Positions 55,127 through 64,000 of a stretch of 64,000 nt of DNA are shown piece after piece. The translations under genes and the position numbers were made by a program. Numbering within the stretch: position 1 is the first letter of the stretch; every line of letters starts with the position of its first letter. The DNA is from UBA6623 sp965226435. Lineage in GTDB: Bacteria; Acidobacteriota; Terriglobia; Bryobacterales; UBA6623. The stretch covers positions 310,001 through 374,000 of the forward strand of contig CBDDCY010000012.1 in NCBI GenBank assembly GCA_965226435.1. Reading direction: 5' to 3'. The notes beneath the pieces were generated by a model. It was not told where the DNA came from and searched no databases. It saw only the letters and a list, made by a program, of their open reading frames with translations.

Positions 55127-56125
55127 ATGATGCCTCTCGACCTTCGTGGGATTCAGTGCCGAATCGGCGATCTCGCGCTCGATATCGATCTCTCCTTGCG
55201 CGCCGGAATGCTGGTCGCCCTGACCGGCCCGAATGGCTCCGGGAAAACGGCTTTGCTTGAAATCGCCGCCGGGTTGCGGCAACCCGATTGCGGCGAAGTG
55301 ACGGCTTCGGGCCGTTTGGAAATTGCTCGATCTTCTCTCGATTCCGCCGACCCTTCTCGGATTCGCCGCTCGATCGACGAAGCTCTGGCGCGAGGTCCGG
55401 ACGTTCTACTCATCGGCGCGGGTTTCGCCCTCGCCGATCCCGATTATCAGGCGCGGACTCTTTCCGAGATTGACGCCGCTCGCCGTCGCGGCATGCTGAC
55501 CATCTTGATATCGCACGATTTAGTCTTGCCCACGCGGCATTGTGACGAGGTTGTGCTGATGGAAGCCGGCCGCGTCGTCGATCGTGGTGATCCCCGCATC
55601 GTTCTCGACGGCTATCGCGACCGTATGGAGTCGCGGCGGCGGACCGGATCGGGGCCTTCGACCCTGGAGCCCTCCTCGCGTCACGGCGACGGACGGGCCG
55701 AAATATCGGATATACGGATGATCGATGCGGCGGGGAATGCGGCGGGGATGATTCGGAATGGAGAGGCGGTTTCAGCGCGGGTGCGGGTGCGTTATCTCGA
55801 AAGCGTTGCCGCGCCGGTCATCGGCATCTTGATCCGTTCGCGGGTGGGAGTAAATGTGTACGGCACCAACACGGAACTGGAAAACGTTGCTGTTGGCCCT
55901 TGCGCCGCGGGCGATGAAATCGAGATCGATTTCCGTTTCAACGCCGCACTCTGCGCCCAGGACTACACTCTGACCGCGGCCTCCCATGACCCCGACGGCA
56001 CGGCCCACGAGTGGCTCGAGGACGCGATTGCTTTCACCGTGACCGATACGCGGCATACCGCCGGGGTGGCGGATTTAAGGGCCCAGGTCGAGGTAAAGCG
56101 AGTTGTGGGCAGCGAAGTCGACTGA
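55127..56125 (+). CDS. Degenerate ABC ATPase fused to a Wzt-like carbohydrate-binding domain
   Basis: A 332-residue protein. Residues 1-180 resemble an ABC nucleotide-binding domain: Walker A GPNGSGKT (about 34-41) and H-loop ILISHD. The helical subdomain with the LSGGQ signature is missing. The Walker B region reads PDVLLIGAGFALADPD, lacking the usual Asp-Glu. The C-terminal 140 residues (GRAEISDIRMIDAAGNAAGM, VRVRYLESVAAPVIGILIRS, GTAHEWLEDAIAFTV) match the Wzt C-terminal beta-sandwich that selects O-antigen chains. No Wzm-like permease is adjacent. It is probably not a working transport ATPase; a regulatory or binding role is more likely. Confidence 0.7.
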   Translation: MMPLDLRGIQCRIGDLALDIDLSLRAGMLVALTGPNGSGKTALLEIAAGLRQPDCGEVTASGRLEIARSSLDSADPSRIRRSIDEALARGPDVLLIGAGFALADPDYQARTLSEIDAARRRGMLTILISHDLVLPTRHCDEVVLMEAGRVVDRGDPRIVLDGYRDRMESRRRTGSGPSTLEPSSRHGDGRAEISDIRMIDAAGNAAGMIRNGEAVSARVRVRYLESVAAPVIGILIRSRVGVNVYGTNTELENVAVGPCAAGDEIEIDFRFNAALCAQDYTLTAASHDPDGTAHEWLEDAIAFTVTDTRHTAGVADLRAQVEVKRVVGSEVD

Positions 56126-56182
56126 GCCGAGACCGAACGCCGGCTGGTCCCGCGCGGCGGGAAACACTCTTTTCGCGATTGA

Positions 56183-58381
56183 CTATTCTTCCCGTGCTGG
56201 TGGTTGGGCTTGCTCTTCCTTTTTCTTGTCTTCTTCTTTCTCCTGCCCGTAATCGACTTGGAGCGGGGGCGGGTCGCCGCCGGGGCCTTTCAAATAATGC
56301 TCCATCCAACGCAAGGCGCGTAGGTGATAGTCATAGCGCGAGGCGGCGCGGCGGTTGCCGTGCCCTTCCCCGGGGTAGAGAATTAGCCGAACCGGGGTTT
56401 CCCCGACGCTCTTGAGCAGTCGATAAAGTTGCAGCGATTGCGAGGCAGGAACGCGGGTGTCGTTGCGGCCGTGCAAGATCAGCAGCGGCGTGTGGGCTTT
56501 ATCGATGTGATAGATGGGGCTTCGTTCGCGAAACAACTGCCACTGATCCCAAACCCGCTTGCGGTGGTGGACCAGAAAAATCTCCTCGGGGATATCGGTC
56601 GTACCGGCCTTGGAAACCAAATCGCTAATGCCGACAAACATCACTCCCGCCGCGAATCTATCGGAATAGTACGTCGACCCCCAAGCCGCGGCGTAACCGC
56701 CATAGGAGCCGCCGGTAATGCCCACTCGCTTGGGATCAACCAAGCCTTGCTCGACGAGGAAATCAACGGCGTCGACCAAGTCGTCGAACTCCTTGCCGGC
56801 CGGGTCGCCGTGATCAAGTTTCGAGAACGCGACGGTGCGGCCGGTGCTTCCGCGGTAGTTGGGGTAAAAGATCGCCATGCCGTGCGCCGCCGCCGTCTGA
56901 CCCAGCCGCGAATACGAACTCAGCCAACCGTTGTAAATATGCGATTCCGGCCCGCCGTGAACCATCACGATGAGCGGGTAGCGTTCTCCGGGTTGTTCGC
57001 CGAGCGGGCGAATGAGAATGCCCTCAATTTCCAGCCCGTCGCGGGCCTTGTAGGAAATCACCTCCTGCAGCGCGAACTCGATGTCATCGAGCCAGGGATT
57101 GCTGTTGGTCAGCCGCGTCGGCCGATCGTCGCCCGGCGCGAGAACGGCGACCTCGGAGGGGTGCCGCGGCGATTGCAACCGCATCGCGATCGCGCCGTCG
57201 CTCGAGCGGTCGAGCCCACCGAGTACAAGCCCCGCCTCGCGGCTGATTTGCTCTTGCAACCCGGTGCCGTCGCGGCCGATTTCCCCAACCGTAGAAACGA
57301 CACCCCGGTCGGCAAGGTAGACGATGGTATCCGCATCGCGCCAACGCAGCGCCGAAAAGCGGCCGTCGAAACCGCTTTGCAGGTATTTCAACCCGCCACC
57401 TGAAACCGAGGCGACGGCGAGCCGGCCGGGATCGGGGTCATTGCGGTCTTCGGCGACGAGAAGGGCGAGGTTTTCGCCGTTCGGGCTCCAGACAAACGAG
57501 CCCATTTTTCCCGGCGGTTCGATCTTTCCGTGCAACTCACCGTTGGCCGGGTCGACGATCTGAATCGAGCGATTCATGAACTGATCGTCAATCCCGGGCG
57601 TGGGCGCCGAGGCGACGGCCAGTCGATCGCCTCGTGGGCTCCAGGCGATTGTAGAGACCGAACCCTCGAGATCGAGCATGCGCGCCTCGGGGGCCTCGGC
57701 TTCAGGGTCGGAGGTGAAGGCGGGTTCGACGATCCATACCCTGACCAGGTTCGGGTCTTCCTCGAAAACTACCTGGTTGAAACCTTGATCGCGGAGTTTC
57801 TTCTTGTCTTTGTCGGTCTTCTTGACGGCCGTGAAAGCGACTTGCTTGCCGTCGGGACTCCAGACGTAGGACCGCATCGAGGTGTTGTGACCGAAGAGTC
57901 TTCGCGCCTCGCCGCCGTCGAGAGGAATGGCATAGAGCGAGCGATCCTTATCGTCTCCCCGCTTGAGGAGGAAAGAGATGGATTGGCCGTCGGGGGTCCA
58001 GCGGATGCCGCCGACGTTGACCTTGCCGCTAACGAAGGGGCGCGAATGCCCTTCTCGATCCACGACATGGAGCTCCGTCCAGGGCCTACCATCCTTGCCT
58101 TCAAAGGGACGGCGGGGGACGTTGACCGTGTAGGCGACGTGACGCCCGTCGGGCGAGATCTTGACCCCCAAAACCGACCGAACGCGGGCGACGTCTTTGG
58201 GGGTCAACCCGGCGGCAAATGCGAGGCCGGCGGGGGTCGCAAGGTGCGCGGCTACGAGAGCGCCCGTGAGCAGATACCGCACCACGCGGGCGGCCTGGGA
58301 TATCGATTGGCATCTCGCCTTGTCGCCCTCTTTACGGGGCCGAAGAATACCGAGGCAGTCTTTCTTTCTCGTCGTTGTCAT
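56183..58381 (-). CDS. S9-family prolyl oligopeptidase/acylaminoacyl peptidase
   Basis: A serine peptidase of about 732 residues, with start ATG at 58381 (MTTTRKKDC). A signal-peptide-like segment (LLTGALVAAHLATPAGLAFA) leads into a beta-propeller with TolB-like repeats (VLGVKISPDGRHVAYTVNVP, YVWSPDGKQVAFT). The C-terminal alpha/beta hydrolase domain has the nucleophile in GITGGSYGGYAAAW, Asp in LHGRNDTRVPASQS and His in PGEGHGNRR. These enzymes trim short peptides in the periplasm. The gene is intact and the following amidohydrolase is on the same strand upstream. Confidence 0.92.
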   Translation of the reverse strand: MTTTRKKDCLGILRPRKEGDKARCQSISQAARVVRYLLTGALVAAHLATPAGLAFAAGLTPKDVARVRSVLGVKISPDGRHVAYTVNVPRRPFEGKDGRPWTELHVVDREGHSRPFVSGKVNVGGIRWTPDGQSISFLLKRGDDKDRSLYAIPLDGGEARRLFGHNTSMRSYVWSPDGKQVAFTAVKKTDKDKKKLRDQGFNQVVFEEDPNLVRVWIVEPAFTSDPEAEAPEARMLDLEGSVSTIAWSPRGDRLAVASAPTPGIDDQFMNRSIQIVDPANGELHGKIEPPGKMGSFVWSPNGENLALLVAEDRNDPDPGRLAVASVSGGGLKYLQSGFDGRFSALRWRDADTIVYLADRGVVSTVGEIGRDGTGLQEQISREAGLVLGGLDRSSDGAIAMRLQSPRHPSEVAVLAPGDDRPTRLTNSNPWLDDIEFALQEVISYKARDGLEIEGILIRPLGEQPGERYPLIVMVHGGPESHIYNGWLSSYSRLGQTAAAHGMAIFYPNYRGSTGRTVAFSKLDHGDPAGKEFDDLVDAVDFLVEQGLVDPKRVGITGGSYGGYAAAWGSTYYSDRFAAGVMFVGISDLVSKAGTTDIPEEIFLVHHRKRVWDQWQLFRERSPIYHIDKAHTPLLILHGRNDTRVPASQSLQLYRLLKSVGETPVRLILYPGEGHGNRRAASRYDYHLRALRWMEHYLKGPGGDPPPLQVDYGQEKEEDKKKEEQAQPPAREE

Positions 58382-58557
58382 AAGAGATTCTTCGTGCACG
58401 GACGACCGGGGAATTTCGGGCCGACGCTGCCCGCGGCTCGTGAACCCCGAACGGTATCATTATCGCCCCGCCGGGACCGAGCTGATCAGTCAAGCGTGGA
58501 CATCACGCCAATCCTTTGACGGCGCGCCGGTCGAAACGGCGGGAAGCGACCGCCTCT

Positions 58558-59892
58558 TCATCGCACCCATTTGCCGGCTTGCATGATGCGGTCGATTTTG
58601 CGGGTGTTGCGGATGTCTTCGAGCGGGTCGGCCCGTAAGACCAGCAAATCGGCGACGTGCCCTGCCTTGAGAATGCCGCGTTCGCTTTTGCCGCCTTCGA
58701 GCCGGGCCGCCGCTGATCCCGTAGCGGCCGTCAGCGCTTCGATCGGCGTCAAGCCCGCCGCGACGAGCCGCTCGATTTCATGATGCGTCCCCCAGCCAAC
58801 GGCGACGTTCCCGGCTCCGCTGTCGGAACCGGCGGCTATAGGAATTCCCTCTCTCTGCATTCGTAGGACAAAGGCCTCGGCTCGTGCATAGCCGGACTTT
58901 CGTTCGGCGAGGCCGGGGTCTTTGAGCAGCGCTTCGCGGGCTTTCGTGTCGGAGAGGGTTTCGAATGTCGCCGCGTCAAATGCTTCCTTGATTTCAGGAG
59001 CGTCAAGCTGTTCGGGGTTCTCGGCCCAATACCAACCCGCGTGGTGAATCGCCAACGTCGGGGTGAAAGAAAGCCCGCGGCTCTTGCACATCTCGACGAA
59101 TGCCGGTTCGATCGTTTCGCGGTCTGTCACAGTGTGGAGAAAATCCGTGACTCCAAGCGCGGCCAATCGCTCGACATCGGCTTGATCGGAGATGTGGGCG
59201 ACGGAAGGTATCCCATGACGGGCGGCTTCTTGGACAATCGCCGCCTGAACGGCTTCGCTGATCTTGGGCGTCGTTCCGCCCCGTGACTCGACCCACATCT
59301 TGACGAAGTCGACCTTTCGCGCGGCCAGTTCCCGGACTTGACCGCGAGCCTCCTCTTCGTCAGCCGGGCGGTAGACGGCGGCTAGGTCCACCGGGTGCCC
59401 CTCGGGATGCGTGAAGCCAAGGCCCGCTGTGTAAATCCGCGGCGCCGGAATCTTGCCCGCGAGTGCGTCGGCGATTACCTCGAGGGTTTCGGGCGGATCG
59501 ACGCCGATGCTGCGGGCTGTGGTCACCCCGAACGAGAGTTGGGCGCGCAATTGGCGCTCGACCGCGGCGCGGTCTCCGAAATAGTGGCAATGCAGATCGA
59601 TCAGCCCGGGGATAACGATCAGCCCCCGGCCGTCGATGATTTCGCCGCCCTTGGGAACGGGCGCGTGGGAGCGCGGCCCGACGGTTTTGATGCGAGTACC
59701 GCGGATGACGATCACCGCGTCTTCGATGGGTTCGCCGCCGCTGCCGTCGATCAGCCTTGCGCCGAGAATTGTGATCGGCGGCGGAGCTTGCTCGGGGCTG
59801 AGCGAGGCGTCGCCGCAGCCGGGAGCGGCGAAAATCGCCACGAATACAGTCAAGACGGCTGAGAGAAACACGGGGGAGCGATGGTTGGGCAT
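58558..59892 (-). CDS. Amidohydrolase-family lipoprotein
   Basis: A 444-residue metal-dependent hydrolase. The N-terminus (FLSAVLTVFVAIFAAPGCGD) ends in a lipobox-like APGC, predicting a lipid-anchored periplasmic protein. Metal ligands are HxH in GLIDLHCHYFGD, Lys in VDFVKMWVES, His in IPSVAHISDQ and Asp in AAGSDSGAG. This is the pattern of imidazolonepropionase/prolidase-like amidohydrolases. The end LKAGHVADLLVLRADPLEDI is the family's C-terminal beta part. It lies 176 bp upstream of the S9 peptidase on the same strand, suggesting joint peptide catabolism. Confidence 0.9.
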   Translation of the reverse strand: MPNHRSPVFLSAVLTVFVAIFAAPGCGDASLSPEQAPPPITILGARLIDGSGGEPIEDAVIVIRGTRIKTVGPRSHAPVPKGGEIIDGRGLIVIPGLIDLHCHYFGDRAAVERQLRAQLSFGVTTARSIGVDPPETLEVIADALAGKIPAPRIYTAGLGFTHPEGHPVDLAAVYRPADEEEARGQVRELAARKVDFVKMWVESRGGTTPKISEAVQAAIVQEAARHGIPSVAHISDQADVERLAALGVTDFLHTVTDRETIEPAFVEMCKSRGLSFTPTLAIHHAGWYWAENPEQLDAPEIKEAFDAATFETLSDTKAREALLKDPGLAERKSGYARAEAFVLRMQREGIPIAAGSDSGAGNVAVGWGTHHEIERLVAAGLTPIEALTAATGSAAARLEGGKSERGILKAGHVADLLVLRADPLEDIRNTRKIDRIMQAGKWVR

Positions 59893-60025
59893 TTCCTCGG
59901 AATCCTACCAGAGACAGGCCCAAGAGGGAACCGCGGGGCCAAAGCTACTCTACCGGCCGGCGGTGTCGACTCCCGGACCCGGATGACGCAACTATAATTG
60001 AGAGAACTGCCCGCAAGGTTCCCCC

Positions 60026-60673
60026 ATGGCGACGCTTGAATCAACAATAAGCCGGGTTGTCCCCGACGTTCTCGGACGCAGGGACTACGAAATCATCGGC
60101 GAGCTGGTCGAGGAAGGCTCGAAGGTCCTCGACCTGGGCTGCGGTGAAGGCGAGCTGCTCGATTGGCTGGTCGAGCGCAAGAACGTGCAGGCGCGCGGCG
60201 TCGAGATCTCCCCCGACGAAGTCCGCAAGTGCGTAGCGCGGGGGCTCTCGGTGTTCCAAGGCGACATCGATCAGGGGCTGGCCGACTACCCGGATCAGTG
60301 TTTCGACTATGTGATTCTGAGCCAGACGATGCAGGAGACTCTTCGGCCGCGCGATGTTCTGGAGGAGATGGGGCGCGTCGCCAAGCGGATGATCGTCGCC
60401 TTTCCGAATTTCGCGCGCTGGTCGGTCCCGTTTTCGCTGATGCTCACGGGGCGCTCCCCCAAGACACGTCATTTGCCTTATGAGTGGTACGATTCGCCGA
60501 ACCTCCACTTTGTAACGATTATCGATTTCGAGGAGACGTTGCAGAAGCTTGGTTTGAAGATCGAGCGGTCTTACTTTTTGCTGCGCGGGCGGCCGGTCCG
60601 GGTACTGCCAAATCTGCGGGCTGAGATTGCGGTGTATTTGATCACGCGGGATGATGGGACGGCTGCCTCCTGA
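60026..60673 (+). CDS. metW: MetW-like methyltransferase-fold protein
   Basis: A 215-residue protein with the MetW hallmarks: RRDYEIIGELVEEGSKVLDL followed by GCGEGELLDWLVE, then GVEISPDEVRKCVARGLSVF and SQTMQETLRPRDVLEEM. MIVAFPNFARW and LPYEWYDSPNLHFVT are also characteristic. MetW works with MetX (homoserine acyltransferase) in methionine synthesis, activating it rather than methylating a small molecule. No metX is next to it here, which is unusual because the two are commonly adjacent. The gene is complete. The downstream region is non-coding. Confidence 0.92.
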   Translation: MATLESTISRVVPDVLGRRDYEIIGELVEEGSKVLDLGCGEGELLDWLVERKNVQARGVEISPDEVRKCVARGLSVFQGDIDQGLADYPDQCFDYVILSQTMQETLRPRDVLEEMGRVAKRMIVAFPNFARWSVPFSLMLTGRSPKTRHLPYEWYDSPNLHFVTIIDFEETLQKLGLKIERSYFLLRGRPVRVLPNLRAEIAVYLITRDDGTAAS

Positions 60674-62279
60674 GTGCCCGCCGGGAAGCGGCCAATGGAG
60701 GCGACATTCCTTCTGTTGACGCCGCCGGCCACGCCGGCAAATCGCTTTCCCGAATTCGGGAGCTCTGCGATCTCCGTCCCCTGAGTTCGGGCTCCGTCGC
60801 CTTTTGCCCTGCCTCCCTTTTTGCCTCCCTTTTTGCCGTTCCCTTTTGCCCCTTTTGCCCCGTGCCACGCCCGCCCCTTCGCCGCGTGTCACCCTGCCTT
60901 GAGAATAGCGGGCGTGTCAAGCGACCGCGCCTGGAGTGGGGCGTGACGTCGATTAAGGAAGAAATCGTGGTGTGGGCGCGAGCGTCTCGGGGGTCTTCGG
61001 CTTTGCTGCTGGGTTGGGCTGCGGCTGAAGCCTGAAGGGGAAGGCCGCTGAAGCGGCCTTGTCGTCCGGGGGCGCCGTTACACCGGTCCTGAAGGACCGG
61101 CCTATTTGAGCAACCCAAGCCCGGTGAACCGGGCTCCACTGGGCGTTGATTTCAATAGCGTTAGGCTGTTCTTGGGTTCGTTTTGTATTTTTGGTCTTGG
61201 ACGGCTGCCGGGGTCTGATCTGGGTGGAGTGATTGGCAACCGGACTGTGCGGGCGTGTGAGGCCGCGGGTTCCTATCGGGGGTCGCGGTATATGGTCCAT
61301 CGCATTGATTATAATAGCTTTAGGTGTGGTTTGGGTTTGTTTCGCAAAATTCGATTCGGGCTCGGCGCCGCGGCGGCCTCTGATCTCCGTCGACCGTTGA
61401 CAACCATGGTGAGGGTCGGCCGGTGCTTTCCCTCTCTGGCGCGGATTAGCCCCACCGACGGGGGCGAACGTTGAGCCGTAGTGATTCGGTGGCTCGCGAC
61501 AAGGGAACCGCCCGTTGAGGGTCTCTTAAGTAGTAGATAAGACATCACATAGTGTCGATTTGGGTTCGTTTCGCAAAATCGCTTCCGGGCGGGTCGCGGG
61601 GAAAACTTTTCGGGTGACGTTTGCAGCCGGCTGGATCATCTTCGAGAATCGGCTTCGTTTCATAGGAATTTGTCGGGCCTTTTGTCGGCTCCTTTTTTCT
61701 CCTTGGCTCGCCGACGAAAGTCTTGGACTTGGGGTCTCTGTGCTCAGGATAGCGGGCTTGTCAAACCGGCTTGGCTCGGTTCGGGACAATCGGTGATTCG
61801 GCAGGGAAGTCGTAGCCTGTGTCCCGATCTCGCCCAAGGATAACGGGCTTGTCAAGCCGCTTTTGCCCGAGTTGAGAACGGTAGTATCGGGACCGGGTCA
61901 GGCCGAGCTCGAGAGCTGTCCACGCTCGTGTGGCCACGATCGTGGAACACCGACCCACCCCAGCCCCCCGAACGACCGGCTTGCCGGGCGTTCGCCCGGG
62001 AGGAGGTTGCGGGTTGGGACTGGATGCCGGCCCTTACGGACCGGCCCAGTATTAATTCGAGACGCGTGAACGGTGTCGGGAGGCTTTCTACTACGACGCT
62101 TGTTCGCGCCCGCCGGGTGAAGATTCTTTATTCGGTGATTCTTTATTCGGCGGCTGTCACCGATCTCCGACCGATCTCCGTCCCCACCGATCTCCGTCCC
62201 GATCTTCGTCCCCGATCTCCCCAAAAAATTGACGGAGCGCTGGCGACGCGATCCACCGTGCAGTCTTCCGGTTCACCTA
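60674..62279. other. Repeat-rich non-coding region
   Basis: No credible gene in 1.6 kb. GGGTTTGTTTCGCAAAATTC occurs near 61332 and a variant (GGGTTCGTTTCGCAAAATCG) near 61562, with a diverged one near 61173. A GCGGGCTTGTCAA motif occurs near 60908 (variant), 61752 and 61833 (variant). CGATCTCCGTCCC-like units are tandem at about 62159-62219. GC-rich palindromes (GGCCGCTGAAGCGGCC, GGTCCTGAAGGACC) lie near 61042-61096. Confidence 0.6.
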
Positions 62280-63372
62280 CTGAGTCTCGCATAATATACT
62301 GTCAATCGAGACAAAGAGAAGACTGTTTCCAGAAAGCGGTAATCAAGCGCGGTTTGCGGCGCATTCGCCGCAGCGCTTTGCGGGCGCGCTCGTCGAGTTC
62401 CCAGTAGTCCTTCGGGCAGACGTTGGGCAACTCGTGCTGCTTCCAGTACGCCCAAATGTATTCCACCGGGTTCAACTCCGGCGCATAGGGCGGCAAGTAC
62501 TCCGTTGCGATGTGATCCTCGGAGAGCTGGATGAACTCCCGCACCAGGCGGCTGCGGTGCGCCGGCAGCCGGTCCCAGACGATCAGCAGTGGGCCGTCGA
62601 TGTGGCGCACCAAAGCCTTCAGGAAGTCGATGACCTCCAACTCGCCGATCGCGCCGGGATAGAGCCGGAAGTAAAAGTTGCGCAACGTCAGCCCGGCCGA
62701 CACCGACAGCTTGTCCCAGTTGAAGTTGAACTCCAACACCGGTGTCTCGCCGCGCGGCGCCCAGGTGCGGCAACGATGCGGCTTCTGACTCAATCCGCTT
62801 TCGTCGATGAAGACGATCGTACGTTCTTCTTTGCGGGCTATTTTTTAATGGCCGGCCAAGTCTTGCGCTGCCAGCCGCGGATGGCCTCTTCGTTGCGCTC
62901 CCGCGCTTTGCCGACGGGCCGTTGCGGGCTCCAACCGAGCGCCCGCGGGATCTTCCAGACATGGCCCTCGTGATAGCGCACGCCGAACTCGTCTCCGATC
63001 AGACGAGCGACCCGCGGACAGCTCCACAGCGGCGTCGGGAAGCCGTGCGCCTCGGGGCCTTCCAGCAGCAACGCCTCGAGGCGTTCGAGCTGCGCGGCGT
63101 CCAACAGCGGCTTACGGCCGGCGCGGCCGGCCTGGCGCAACCCGGCTTCGCCGTCACGCCGGTATCGTCGCAGCCACTCGCTGACGCTTTGCCGCGCGAC
63201 CTTCAATCGCCTCGCTGTCTCGGACTGACTACAGCCTTGCTCGACCAACCGGATCGCTTTGAAACGGCGCTTCTCCAGGGCCTCGAAATCCCGCCGTACG
63301 CCTTTTGTATTTCCCATACATACAAAGACGTACGTACCCCAAAAAGGTGTCACTTTATTTTGCGAGACTCAA
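62280..63372 (-). mobile_element. IS630-family element, copy B
   Basis: A 1,093-bp copy of the element at 30222-31314 in the same orientation, flanked by TA (62278-62279, 63373-63374). The restored target reads CTTCCGGTTCACC-TA-GGTGGTGAACC, an imperfect hairpin, so it landed in a palindrome loop. Confidence 0.92.
62302..63353 (-). CDS. IS630-family transposase with -1 frameshift, copy B
   Basis: Same two-frame transposase as copy A. The first frame (63353 to 62838) ends in WPAIKK followed directly by TAG because one base in the T-run (62841) is A instead of T. The second frame resumes ARKEERTIVFIDESG. The slip signal is thus a shorter A6 run. The catalytic Asp, Asp and Glu motifs (FIDESG, WDRLPAH, NPVEYIW) are intact. 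Whether this copy still frameshifts efficiently cannot be told. Confidence 0.82.
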
Positions 63373-63646
63373 TAGGTGGTGAACCTCCGCGGAAGAATAT
63401 TCTTCGGCACTGGTTGCGAACGGCGAAAAAATCCATGAGACTGTCATAGCAGTAGAGAGAGGTATCATTCATGGCATCCAGGACTCAACTCTTGACCGGG
63501 TTTCCCGCTGCAAACATCAGAACCCAAAGATTATGACATCGCGGGTATTTCTGTCGAACTCTGGGCAGCAGGCGTGAGGTACCCTATCCATAGTGAGTCC
63601 ACGGAAATCCGGGGACCGGAGTTGTGATGTGATAGGTTTTGAATTG

Positions 63647-64000
63647 ATGAGCTGTCTTAGCGTTCAGACACGGATCAGCATACGTGTTTTAGCTTTTCTT
63701 GTGATCTCTCCAGCTACCGCCGCCGACTTTGCTGAGACCGCCAGGAAGGCCCAGGCCGAGTACGCCGCCGCGCAACGCGAGTGGCAGATTGGGTTGGCGG
63801 AATTAGCGGTCGAGCAACGGCCGGAGTTTGAAGCGATCGCCAAGGCCCAGAGAGACCTGCAAGTGGCCTATCTTGAGCGCGGGACGTCCAAGTTTGAGTA
63901 CCTGATGGCTGAGGATCCCTCGCGCATCGTGCTCACCGAGGGCCTGTCTCAATTCATCAATTATGACTGGTCGGATGAAGATACGCAGACCCTCCGAGAA
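63647..64000 (+). CDS. Putative secreted protein, 3' end outside the window
   Basis: A frame open from ATG 63647 to the window end (118 codons). An N-terminal signal-like stretch (ISIRVLAFLVISPATAADFA) precedes a charged helical region (ETARKAQAEYAAAQREWQIG, AIAKAQRDLQVAYLERGTSK) likely to form a coiled coil. GTTGTGATGTGATAGG upstream has no strong RBS. I do not recognise the family. The preceding 270 bp (63373-63646) hold no other feature. Confidence 0.55.
   Translation, partial: MSCLSVQTRISIRVLAFLVISPATAADFAETARKAQAEYAAAQREWQIGLAELAVEQRPEFEAIAKAQRDLQVAYLERGTSKFEYLMAEDPSRIVLTEGLSQFINYDWSDEDTQTLRE

Noticed and set aside
1..64000. TGA recoding (alternative code) suggested by the in-frame TGA in the Tn3 transposase
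   Set aside because: TGA terminates many intact genes here, for example the transporter at 7219-7221 and the TonB receptor at 19023-19025, so the tnpA TGA is a nonsense mutation.

Overview
The window is a GC-rich chromosomal segment, or an assembled metagenomic scaffold, whose housekeeping-type genes look like those of Acidobacteriota. The clues are an Oar-like TonB-dependent receptor with an N-terminal carboxypeptidase-regulatory-like domain followed by two TPR proteins, a Ser/Thr kinase with a PD40/TolB-like C-terminus, and M4, M48 and S9 peptidases beside an amidohydrolase lipoprotein. The phylum is an inference from gene families; no rRNA is present.

Layout. 0-9 kb: a thermolysin-like M4 peptidase cut by the window start, Tn3-type mini-elements with 38-bp ends, a lone tyrosine recombinase beside a dif-like 22-bp site, a Phd/VapC pair, a plasmid RepA remnant, an NSS symporter with its 43-residue small subunit, and an M48 peptidase. 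9-12.3 kb: a 3.3-kb block carrying a zinc-ribbon-like small protein, an orphan type I-E CRISPR mini-array and a methyltransferase. The same block recurs at 33.0-36.4 kb. 12.3-14.8 kb: an IS1595-family transposon whose passenger is a cytosine-C5 methyltransferase fused to an HNH nuclease. The same element recurs, inverted, at 49.2-51.7 kb. 15.7-22.3 kb: the TonB receptor/TPR cluster. 22.3-32.8 kb: a graveyard of mobile DNA (group II intron-like piece, IS1380 pieces, two IS630 elements, a Tn3 tnpA) around an alcohol dehydrogenase, a PARIS/OLD-like ATPase-DUF4435 defence gene broken by IS630, and a HigBA pair. 36.7-49.2 kb: a LuxR-type regulator and a giant cadherin/arylsulfotransferase/FN3/PKD surface protein, split by a Ser/Thr kinase gene and truncated by the second IS1595 transposon. 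51.7-54.3 kb: the end of an integrative element (TOPRIM-protein remnant, frameshifted integrase, 3' half of tRNA-Phe). 54.6-60.7 kb: the quietest part, with an RRM protein, a Wzt-like ABC protein, an S9 peptidase, an amidohydrolase and MetW. 60.7-62.3 kb: repeat-rich non-coding DNA, then a second IS630 copy and the start of a secreted protein.

The window is dominated by repeated insertion, duplication and gene decay. Many genes are broken in ways that can be read directly: frameshifts, an in-frame stop, and IS insertions with TA duplications. The most interesting intact system is the IS1595 transposon with its one-polypeptide methyltransferase-nuclease. The inverted dif-like pair beside a recombinase, and the LuxR-box-like palindromes around the regulator/adhesin locus, come next. 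Some junctions, especially the kinase inside the arylsulfotransferase domain, could be assembly chimeras.
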